Shown here one piece after another: positions 1 to 5,847 of a stretch of 6,625 nt of DNA (positions are counted from its first letter, which is position 1; each line of letters begins with the position of its first letter). The stretch is from Burkholderiales bacterium. Its GTDB lineage: Bacteria; Pseudomonadota; Gammaproteobacteria; Burkholderiales; Burkholderiaceae_C. The position numbers and the translations under genes are program-made. Under the pieces are notes generated by a model. That model made no database searches, was not told the origin of the DNA, and was given only the letters and a program-made list of their open reading frames with translations. The stretch lies in NCBI GenBank assembly GCA_025352345.1, contig JANXTP010000439.1:1-6625 (forward strand). Reading direction: 5' to 3'.

Positions 1-1585
1 GCGTGCGCGGTGGAAGATCGAAGAGCTGGCGCGCGGCCAGTGGCAGCTGGTCGTCACCGAGCTGCCACCCGGCGCCAGCTCGCAGCGCGTGCTCGAAGAG
101 ATCGAGGAGCTGACCAACCCGAAGGTCAAGGCCGGAAAGAAGGCGCTGAGTGCCGACCAGCTGCAGCTGAAGGCGTCGCTGCTGGCCGTGCTTGACGCGG
201 TGCGCGACGAGTCGAGCAAGGACGCGCCGGTGCGCCTGGTGTTCGAGCCTAAGACCAGCCGCATTGAGCAAAGCGATCTGATCACGCAACTGCTGGCGCA
301 CACCAGCTTGGAAAGCTCGGCGCCGATCAACCTGACGATGGTCGGTGCCGACGGCCGGCCGACGCAGAAGACGCTGCGCCAGATGCTGGCCGAGTGGGTC
401 GCGTTCCGCTTGCAGACGGTGCAGCGCCGCTCGCAGTACCGGTTGAACAAGGTGCTGGACCGCATCCACGTCCTCGAAGGCCGGCAGCTGGTGCTGCTGA
501 ACATCGACGAGGTGATCCGCATCATCCGCGCCGCCGACGAGCCGAAGCCCGCGCTGATCGAGCACTTCAAGCTGAGTGAGCGGCAGGCCGACGACATCCT
601 CGAGATCCGCCTGCGCCAGCTCGCGCGGCTGGAGGCGATCAAGATCGAGCAGGAGTTGAAGGAACTGCGCGGCGAGCAGGGCAAGCTCGAAGACATCCTG
701 GGCAACCCGGGCACGCTGAAACGCACGGTCATCAAGGAGATCGAGGTCGACATCAAGCAGTTCGGCTCCATCGAGAAAGACCCGCGCCGCACGCTGATCC
801 AGGCCGAGAAGAAGGCGGTGATCGAGATCAAGGTGATCGACGAGCCAGTGACGGTGGTCGTCAGCGCCAAGGGCTGGGTGCGCGCGCTGAAGGGCCACGA
901 GGTCGATGCCGCGACCCTGCAGTTCAAGGCGGGCGATACCTTGCTCGCGACCTTTGCCTGCCGCAGCGTCGATGTGCTGCTGGTCTTCGGCTCGGCGGCG
1001 AACGGCAGTGGCCGCGTCTATTCGACCGCCGTCAGCCTGCTGCCCGGTGGGCGTGGCGACGGTCAGCCGATCACCACGCTGATCGAGCTGGAGTCGGGTA
1101 CCCAGCCTGCACATTACTTTGCGGGCCACGCCGAGCAGACGTTGCTGCTGGCGGGCTCCGGTGGTTACGGCCTGCTGGCGCGCGTCGGTGATCTGACGGC
1201 GCGCCAGCGCAGCGGCAAGGCCTTCCTGACGCTGGAGGCGGGCGAGCAGTTGTTGCCGCCAGCGCTCACCTCGCCGGGCATGCTGGCCGATCAGGTGGCT
1301 TGCCTGTCGGCGCAAGGCCGCATGCTGGTGTTCGCGCTGTCGGAGCTGAAGCTGCAACCCAATGGTGGCCGAGGGCTGACCCTGATCGGTCTGGAGGGCG
1401 AGGACACGCTGGCCAGCGTGGCGGTGTTCGCGCAGTCGCTGCGCATCGAAGGCACCGGCCGCGGCGGCAAGGCGCGCGACGAGGTGCTCAAAGGCACCGC
1501 TCTGCTGCCCTACGCCGGCAAGCGCGCTCGCAAGGGCCGGGCGCAGGATCTGATTCCGAAGGCGTTGCGCCTGCTGCCAGGTTGA
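1..1585 (+). CDS. parC: DNA topoisomerase IV subunit A, 3' part (5' end outside window)
   Basis: ParC is the DNA-cleaving subunit of topoisomerase IV, which with ParE unlinks daughter chromosomes and relaxes supercoils in the cytoplasm. The reading frame is open from base 2, and 527 residues are visible. The first residues (RARW..E, then VVTELPPG) match the core after the catalytic-tyrosine region, so the tyrosine and the quinolone-resistance region lie off the left edge. Visible residues about 95-235 are the helical tower and coiled coil (LNIDEVIRIIR, then RLRQLARLE). The C-terminal beta-pinwheel starts near residue 270. It carries the ParC-type KGWVRALKGH (about 290-299), and only degenerate GyrA-box-like turns (RQRSGKAF about 401-408, QPNGGRGL about 452-459). 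Absence of a true GyrA box (QRRGGKG) favours ParC over GyrA. The C-terminus is lysine/arginine-rich. The stop at 1583-1585 lies 14 bases before the next gene, suggesting co-transcription. Confidence 0.95.
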   Translation, partial: RARWKIEELARGQWQLVVTELPPGASSQRVLEEIEELTNPKVKAGKKALSADQLQLKASLLAVLDAVRDESSKDAPVRLVFEPKTSRIEQSDLITQLLAHTSLESSAPINLTMVGADGRPTQKTLRQMLAEWVAFRLQTVQRRSQYRLNKVLDRIHVLEGRQLVLLNIDEVIRIIRAADEPKPALIEHFKLSERQADDILEIRLRQLARLEAIKIEQELKELRGEQGKLEDILGNPGTLKRTVIKEIEVDIKQFGSIEKDPRRTLIQAEKKAVIEIKVIDEPVTVVVSAKGWVRALKGHEVDAATLQFKAGDTLLATFACRSVDVLLVFGSAANGSGRVYSTAVSLLPGGRGDGQPITTLIELESGTQPAHYFAGHAEQTLLLAGSGGYGLLARVGDLTARQRSGKAFLTLEAGEQLLPPALTSPGMLADQVACLSAQGRMLVFALSELKLQPNGGRGLTLIGLEGEDTLASVAVFAQSLRIEGTGRGGKARDEVLKGTALLPYAGKRARKGRAQDLIPKALRLLPG

Positions 1586-1590
1586 AGGAG
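1584..1590 (+). promoter_or_regulatory. Ribosome binding site of the isomerase gene
   Basis: GAAGGAG lies 9 bases before the ATG at 1600 and overlaps the parC stop codon (TGA 1583-1585). It fixes the start of the isomerase gene and fits reinitiation or read-on from parC in one transcript. Confidence 0.7.
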
Positions 1591-1599
1591 CCAACAGCG

Positions 1600-2220
1600 A
1601 TGCGCGAGATCGAATGCTGGTTCGAGTTCGGCAGCAACTACAGCTACCTCAGCGTGATGCGCATCGAGGCGGCTGCAGCAGAGTGCGGCGTGACAGTGCG
1701 CTGGAAACCATTCCTGCTGGGCCCGATCTTCCGCAGCCTGGGTTGGGGCACTTCACCCTTTGTGCTTCAGAAGGCCAAGGGCGATTACGTCTGGACCGAC
1801 ATGGCGCGTCAGTGCCGCAAGCACGGCCTGCCGTGGCAACACCCGACGGAGTTTCCTCGTTCTTCCTTGCTTCCCGCCCGCGTCGCACTGATCGGTGCGG
1901 ATCAGCCGTGGATGGGCGCCTACTGCCGACGCATCATGTCGCTCAATTTCGCCGAAGACCGCGAGATCGACGATCCTTCCACCGTGGCCGACGTGCTGAA
2001 CCAATTGCAGCTGCCTGCACAGACGATCCTCGACGAAGCACAGTCTGATGCCAATAAGCTGAAACTGCGGCAACAGACCGAGGCCGCGCAGGCCAGGGGC
2101 GTCTTCGGTGCGCCGACCTTCTTCGTGGGCGGTCAGATGTTCTGGGGCGACGACCGGCTGGACGATGCAATCATCCTCGCGGGCGCCCGAACCGGCGCAG
2201 CGCCCGGTGACTCCCGGTAG
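1600..2220 (+). CDS. 2-hydroxychromene-2-carboxylate isomerase family protein (DsbA-fold, kappa-GST-like)
   Basis: The protein has 206 residues, close to the roughly 200 of this family. The family type enzyme, from naphthalene degradation, isomerises 2-hydroxychromene-2-carboxylate using glutathione and has a thioredoxin/kappa-class GST fold. The N-terminus reads FEFGSNYSYLS (residues 8-18). S12 sits where the family has its glutathione-activating serine (SPFSYLA in the naphthalene enzyme), and there is no CXXC, so it is not a disulfide oxidant. The C-terminal signature GVFGAPTFFVGG (167-178) followed by FWGDDRLDDA (181-190) is diagnostic. No signal peptide is present, so it should be cytosolic. 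ATG at 1600 is chosen because GAAGGAG at 1584-1590 lies 9 bases upstream and homology begins at once; the same frame stays open about 300 bases further back inside parC, but that part is a shadow. No aromatic-degradation genes are nearby, so the substrate is unknown; a general glutathione-dependent role is equally possible. Confidence 0.88.
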   Translation: MREIECWFEFGSNYSYLSVMRIEAAAAECGVTVRWKPFLLGPIFRSLGWGTSPFVLQKAKGDYVWTDMARQCRKHGLPWQHPTEFPRSSLLPARVALIGADQPWMGAYCRRIMSLNFAEDREIDDPSTVADVLNQLQLPAQTILDEAQSDANKLKLRQQTEAAQARGVFGAPTFFVGGQMFWGDDRLDDAIILAGARTGAAPGDSR

Positions 2221-2226
2221 CGCCGG
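2192..2226. terminator. Candidate hairpin at a convergent gene junction
   Basis: CCGGCGC (2192-2198) and GCGCCGG (2220-2226) form a perfect 7-base inverted repeat. Inside the loop, CCGG at 2204-2207 can pair with CCGG at 2214-2217. The structure covers the last codons and stop of the isomerase gene and ends directly before the dsbB stop codon (2227-2229). Its place between two converging genes suits a bidirectional transcription barrier. There is no T-run on either side, so it is not a classic intrinsic terminator and might work only with Rho or as an RNA-end stabiliser. Confidence 0.4.
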
Positions 2227-2712
2227 CTAAGGTGCGCGCAGCACGACCCGCATCGACGCCGCGGCCATCACGGTGAACAGCGCCACGCTCCAGTACGCAT
2301 AGGGCACGCCAAGCACCGACACCGCCGCGTCAGAGCAGTTCGCGGTCACCTGCAGCAGCGGCGGGAAGGCGCCGTCGAGACCGAGGGCGCTGATCACTTT
2401 GTCGGCAAAGGTCAGGTTGCACGAGGCGGATTTCGATGCGACCAGATGCTGGTACAGCCCCGATGCTGCGCCCGACAGCGCCAGCAGCAGTGTCAAGACG
2501 CCAATGCCGCGACGCACGAGCCCCGCCGAGACGGCTGCACCCATCAGGCACAGCGCGGCGATGGCCAGATAGATCAGGCGTTGCAGGATGCACCAGGGGC
2601 AGGGCTGCATGTCGAACACATGCTGCGAACCCAGCGCGATGCCGACTGCCGCGACGCACAGCGCCGCCATCGCCAGCAGCAGCCGGGTCGAGTTCGATGA
2701 TGAGGCCGCCAT
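2227..2712 (-). CDS. dsbB: Disulfide bond formation protein DsbB, inner-membrane quinone reductase
   Basis: DsbB reoxidises periplasmic DsbA and passes the electrons to ubiquinone in the inner membrane. This protein has 161 residues, against 176 for E. coli DsbB. Four hydrophobic segments are visible (about 10-28, 45-63, 66-88, 137-157). The first periplasmic loop holds the redox pair C38-P-W-C41, followed by R45 at the quinone-binding arginine position (C44/R48 in E. coli). The second loop has the other pair, C98 and C126, which match C104 and C130. All four essential cysteines are therefore present. C19 and C55 are extra cysteines in membrane segments. The start ATG (2712 downwards) overlaps the stop of the upstream RidA-like gene by one base (TGATG), so translation is probably coupled. 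It converges on the isomerase gene with a 6-base gap. DsbA itself is not in the window. Confidence 0.94.
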   Translation of the reverse strand: MAASSSNSTRLLLAMAALCVAAVGIALGSQHVFDMQPCPWCILQRLIYLAIAALCLMGAAVSAGLVRRGIGVLTLLLALSGAASGLYQHLVASKSASCNLTFADKVISALGLDGAFPPLLQVTANCSDAAVSVLGVPYAYWSVALFTVMAAASMRVVLRAP

Positions 2713-3179
2713 CAGGCGACCTGCGCGATCAACTCGATCTCGACGCAGGCACCCAGCGGGATCTGCGCCACACCGAAGGCGCTGCGCGCATGCTGGCCCT
2801 TGTCGCCGAACACCGCAGCCAAGAGTTCCGAGCAGCCATTGGTCACCAGGTGTTGTTCGGTGTAGCTGCCGGTGCTGTTGACCAGGCTCATCACCTTGAC
2901 GATGCGTTCCACCCGATTCAGGTCGCCGATGGCCGCGTGCAGCGTGCCCAGCAGGTCGATGGCCACCGCGCGCGCGGCCTGCTGGCCGGTGGCGGTGTCC
3001 ATGTTCAGCCCGAGCTGGCCGACCCATGGCTTGCCGTCGCGCTTGGCGATGTGGCCGGACAAAAAGACCAGGTTGCCGCTGCGCACGAACGGCAGGTAGG
3101 CCGCGGCCGGAACGGCCAGTGGCGGCAGGGTGATGCCCAGGTCTTTCAGGCGGTCGTAGACGGACGGTGATGCAGACAT
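2712..3179 (-). CDS. RidA family protein (YjgF/YER057c/UK114), long subgroup
   Basis: The protein has 155 residues, against about 128 for classic RidA. It belongs to the longer subgroup with an N-terminal extension (YDRLKDLGITLPP, residues 8-20). Classic RidA hydrolyses reactive enamine/imine intermediates made by PLP enzymes such as threonine dehydratase. Core motifs are LVFLSGHIAKRDGKP (37-51) and HARSAFGVAQIPLGACVEIE (130-149). R132 sits at the position of the catalytic arginine (R105 of E. coli RidA), and E147 matches the conserved glutamate. These keep imine deaminase activity possible, but this subgroup is less studied, so the substrate is open. No signal peptide is seen, so it is cytosolic. 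The ATG at 3179 is chosen because homology starts there; the upstream extension in the same frame would overlap comEC. A C6 tract precedes the ATG and no Shine-Dalgarno is visible. It is the first gene of a two-gene unit with dsbB. Confidence 0.88.
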   Translation of the reverse strand: MSASPSVYDRLKDLGITLPPLAVPAAAYLPFVRSGNLVFLSGHIAKRDGKPWVGQLGLNMDTATGQQAARAVAIDLLGTLHAAIGDLNRVERIVKVMSLVNSTGSYTEQHLVTNGCSELLAAVFGDKGQHARSAFGVAQIPLGACVEIELIAQVA

Positions 3180-3230
3180 GGGGGGTGCCGAAGGCAGGGA
3201 AAGGCAGCGGCAAATCCTACACTGCGACGC
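3180..3230. promoter_or_regulatory. Divergent spacer between the RidA-like gene and comEC
   Basis: Only 51 bases separate the two divergent start codons, so both promoters must lie in it or in the opposing coding sequence. A weak -10-like TACACT (3218-3223) faces comEC and would start RNA at or next to the ATG at 3231. TAGGAT on the minus strand (3219-3214) could serve the RidA-like gene with a leader of about 28 bases. I see no convincing -35 box for either, and no purine-rich ribosome site before either ATG. Confidence 0.35.
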
Positions 3231-5741
3231 ATGCCTGCTGCCCGTGCCGACCACGTTGCGAACACCGGTTGGCGGCTTGCGATGTGGGCGGCGGCGTGGC
3301 CGGTCGGTGCGGCACTGCAGCTGCGGGAATCAGAGCTGCAGGCGATGGCGTTGTATGCAGCGTGCATCGCTGTCGGCGCGCTGCTCGTCGTGCTCGCGAT
3401 AGTCCGTCGCAGGCACCAAGCGATGGCTGTCGTCGCAGCACTTGGCCTGGCGTTGCTGGCCTTCGGGGTCACCGGTGGCCGCGCTGCGTTGCGACTGGCC
3501 GAAGCGCTGCCAACGTCGCTGGAGGCGCGTGATGTGCAACTCACCGGCGTCGTCGCCAGCCTGCCTCAGCGCACATCGAACGGGCTGCGCTTTCGCTTCG
3601 AGGTCGAGCAGGCGACATTGAACGGGAACGCTGTTGTGGTGCCATCCCTCGTCTCGCTGGGCTGGTACCACGGCTTCGACGACGACGCGACGCTGTCCGC
3701 CGCGCAGCTCGAGCTGCGCGCCGGCCAGCGTTGGCGCTACACCGTGCGCCTGCGTCGGCCGCATGGCTTGGCGAACCCGCACGGCTTCGATCAGGAATTG
3801 CGCTGGTTCGAGGAAGGTGTGCGTGCCACCGGCTCGGTGCGCGATGCGCCGGCGCCATTGCTGATCGACCGGGCCGCCGCGCACCCGGTCGAGCGGCTGC
3901 GGCAGCGCGTGCGCGATGCCATCGACGCGGCGGTGACCGAGGCTCGCCCGGCGGGTGTGCTGACGGCGTTGGCGGTGGGCGATCAGTCGGCGATCGAGCG
4001 CGACGATTGGGAGTTGTTTCGCCGCAGTGGGATCTCGCACCTGGTGTCGGTCAGCGGGGTTCACGTCACGATGTTCGCGTGGCTGGCCGGTCTGGTCCTC
4101 GGGGCGTTGTGGCGGCGCAGCGCGCGGGCGATGGCCTGGCTGCCGGCACCGTCTGCCGCGTTGTGGGGTGGGTTGGTGGTGGCGCTGGCCTATGCGGTGT
4201 TTTCGGGCTGGGCCGTGCCGGCGCAGCGCACCGTGTGGATGCTGGCCACGGTCACCCTGTTGCGCAGCGCCGGCCTGCGCTGGCCGTGGCCGCTGGTGCT
4301 GTTGGTGGCGGCGACTGTGGTGACGGTGATCGATCCGTGGGCGCTGTTGCAGCCAGGCTTCTGGCTGTCGTTTGCCGCGGTCGGGCTTTTGATGGTGTCG
4401 GGGGGTGCCGGTGCGCTGGCGCCTGAGATCGACGCCACTGACCCTGCCGTCTCAGTACTCGCTCGTCCCCCGCTCTGGCGGCGTGCCACCGCGAAGCTGC
4501 GCGGCGACATCACCGGTGGGCTGCGCACGCAGGTCACCGCCACACTCGGTCTGGCCCCGCTGACCTTGGTGTTCTTTCAGCAGCTGTCGCTGGTCGGCCT
4601 GGCGGCCAACCTGGTCGCGATCCCGTTGATCACGCTGGTCATCACGCCGCTGGCGCTGCTGGGTTGCCTCGTGCCGGTGCTGTGGACGGCGGGCGCCGCA
4701 ACCGTGGCCACGCTCACCGTGTGGCTGGGCTGGCTGGCCGCAGCGCCCGAGGTGCTGTGGTCGGTCGCTGTCGCGCCGTGGTGGGCGCAGGCGGCGGGCT
4801 TGCTGGCGGCGGCGCTGCTGGTCATGCCGCTGCCGTGGCGCTTGCGCTTGCTGGCGTTGCCGCTGGTGTGGCCGCTGTTGCTGCCACCGCGTGAGCTGCC
4901 TCCGGTGGGTCAGTTCGAACTGGTGGCCGCCGATGTGGGGCAGGGCACCGCCGTGCTGGTGCGCACCCGCCACCATCTGCTGGTCTACGACAGCGGGCCG
5001 CAGTATTCGCCCGACGCCGATGCCGGTCAGCGCGTGCTGCTGCCGCTGCTGCGCACACGCGGTGACCACCGCATCGACACGCTGGTGCTGAGCCACCGCG
5101 ATACCGACCACGTCGGTGGCGCCGCCAGCTTGCTGCAGAACCTGCCGATCGGTGAGCTGACGAGTTCGATCGAAGACGCGCACCCGCTGCGTCTGCTCGC
5201 GCAGCAGCAGGGCGTCCCGGCGCATCGCTGCGAGGCCGGGCAGCGCTGGGACTGGGACGGTGTGCGCTTCCAGGTGTTGCACCCGGCGGCTTCTGACTAC
5301 GCGCTGGCGCTGCGCTCGAATGCGATGTCCTGCGTGCTGCGGGTGCAAGGCGCGGCGCCTGGGCTCGGCGGCAGCGTGCTGCTGACCGGCGACATCGAAC
5401 GCGAACAGGAAATCAGGTTGCTGCGCGAGCACCCCGAGGCCTTGCGCAGCGCCTTGCTGATCGTGCCGCACCACGGCAGCAAGACCTCGTCGACGGCGGC
5501 GTTTCTCGATGCGGTCGCGCCCCAGGTGGCGGTGTTCCAGGCCGGGTACCTGAACCGCTATGGGCACCCGGCCGAGGAAGTGCTGGCGCGCTATCGCGAG
5601 CGTGGCATCACCCGCATCGACAGCCCGACGTGCGGCGCGTGGACCTGGCGCGGCGGAATCGATGCCGGCGTTCAGCCGGCAGTGTGCGAGCGTGCCGAGG
5701 CGCGGCGGTATTGGAATTGGCCGTCAGCCGCACCGCCATGA
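3231..5741 (+). CDS. comEC: ComEC/Rec2 family DNA internalisation channel with metallo-beta-lactamase domain
   Basis: ComEC forms the inner-membrane channel that takes up single-stranded DNA during natural transformation. At 836 residues it is full length for the proteobacterial form. Order of parts: two or three N-terminal membrane helices (about 18-80); a soluble OB-like DUF4131 region (about 100-210); the multi-helix Competence domain (about 235-555) with the signature HLVSVSGVHV (270-279); and a C-terminal metallo-beta-lactamase domain (about 560-810). The last has HRDTDH (622-627, the H-x-D-x-D-H metal site), TGD (719-721), PHHGS (746-750) and YGHP (777-780), so its metal ligands look intact and nuclease activity is plausible. 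The N-terminal soluble region has no cysteine. ATG 3231 is the longest start, without a Shine-Dalgarno; ATG 3282 (M18), just before the first helix, is an alternative with a weak GGCGG ahead. No other competence gene is in the window. Confidence 0.95.
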   Translation: MPAARADHVANTGWRLAMWAAAWPVGAALQLRESELQAMALYAACIAVGALLVVLAIVRRRHQAMAVVAALGLALLAFGVTGGRAALRLAEALPTSLEARDVQLTGVVASLPQRTSNGLRFRFEVEQATLNGNAVVVPSLVSLGWYHGFDDDATLSAAQLELRAGQRWRYTVRLRRPHGLANPHGFDQELRWFEEGVRATGSVRDAPAPLLIDRAAAHPVERLRQRVRDAIDAAVTEARPAGVLTALAVGDQSAIERDDWELFRRSGISHLVSVSGVHVTMFAWLAGLVLGALWRRSARAMAWLPAPSAALWGGLVVALAYAVFSGWAVPAQRTVWMLATVTLLRSAGLRWPWPLVLLVAATVVTVIDPWALLQPGFWLSFAAVGLLMVSGGAGALAPEIDATDPAVSVLARPPLWRRATAKLRGDITGGLRTQVTATLGLAPLTLVFFQQLSLVGLAANLVAIPLITLVITPLALLGCLVPVLWTAGAATVATLTVWLGWLAAAPEVLWSVAVAPWWAQAAGLLAAALLVMPLPWRLRLLALPLVWPLLLPPRELPPVGQFELVAADVGQGTAVLVRTRHHLLVYDSGPQYSPDADAGQRVLLPLLRTRGDHRIDTLVLSHRDTDHVGGAASLLQNLPIGELTSSIEDAHPLRLLAQQQGVPAHRCEAGQRWDWDGVRFQVLHPAASDYALALRSNAMSCVLRVQGAAPGLGGSVLLTGDIEREQEIRLLREHPEALRSALLIVPHHGSKTSSTAAFLDAVAPQVAVFQAGYLNRYGHPAEEVLARYRERGITRIDSPTCGAWTWRGGIDAGVQPAVCERAEARRYWNWPSAAPP

Positions 5742-5785
5742 CGCTGAGTACGTGCATGATCGAGCCAGCTGGAAATGGATCCGGA

Positions 5786-5802
5786 CGCCCCGCTTTGGGG
5801 CG
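5786..5802. terminator. Candidate GC hairpin after comEC
   Basis: CGCCCC (5786-5791) pairs perfectly with GGGGCG (5797-5802) around a 5-base loop, 45 bases after the comEC stop. It could end comEC transcription or protect its 3' end. There is no T-run downstream on either strand, so it would be a weak intrinsic terminator at best. It sits just upstream of the candidate sigma-54 element, which fits comEC and the ATP-grasp gene being separate transcription units. Confidence 0.4.
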
Positions 5803-5806
5803 CTAA

Positions 5807-5823
5807 TGGCCTGAATGTTGCTT
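5807..5823 (+). promoter_or_regulatory. Candidate sigma-54 (RpoN) -24/-12 promoter
   Basis: The bases TGGCCTG-AATG-TTGCT follow the sigma-54 pattern TGGCACG-N4-TTGCW with two mismatches in the -24 block. The two invariant dinucleotides, GG (5808-5809) and GC (5820-5821), are separated by exactly 10 bases, as required. RNA would start near 5833, directly before the ribosome site GAGGAG (5834-5839) of the ATP-grasp gene. The leader would be short (about 15 bases), which is a point against. The required activator site, usually about 100 bases upstream, would fall in the end of comEC; I could not identify one. Confidence 0.4.
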
Positions 5824-5833
5824 CCCCGGTACT

Positions 5834-5839
5834 GAGGAG
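5834..5839 (+). promoter_or_regulatory. Ribosome binding site of the ATP-grasp gene
   Basis: GAGGAG lies 8 bases before the ATG at 5848 but only 2 bases before the in-frame ATG at 5842. This decides the start in favour of 5848. An in-frame TGA at 5833-5835 closes the frame just upstream. Confidence 0.65.
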
Positions 5840-5847
5840 TGATGCCG

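Noticed and set aside
1300..1599. In-frame upstream extension of the isomerase gene into parC
   Set aside because: It would overlap 286 bases of parC and reads as arginine/glycine-rich shadow. The ribosome site and homology both point to the ATG at 1600.
1600..2712. The idea that the DsbA-fold isomerase and DsbB form a redox pair
   Set aside because: The isomerase lacks a CXXC motif and a signal peptide, so it cannot act as the periplasmic partner of DsbB. The two genes merely converge.
2436..3170. 244-codon plus-strand open frame opposite dsbB and the RidA-like gene
   Set aside because: Both minus-strand genes show intact family motifs and catalytic residues. The plus frame has arginine/alanine-rich composition and no recognisable features.
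3180..3185. Six-base C/G tract just before the RidA-like start as a phase-variation tract
   Set aside because: Six bases is too short to be a likely slippage switch in a GC-rich genome, and it lies outside a recognisable promoter spacer.
4452..5567. 371-codon minus-strand open frame inside comEC
   Set aside because: It is extremely glutamine- and arginine-rich, with no domain, and lies opposite well-conserved ComEC motifs. It mirrors the leucine/alanine codons of comEC.
5738..5806. 22-codon open frame starting in an ATGA overlap with the comEC stop
   Set aside because: It has no ribosome site of its own beyond the overlap, no recognisable sequence, and its end runs through the GC hairpin. 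It is most likely chance.
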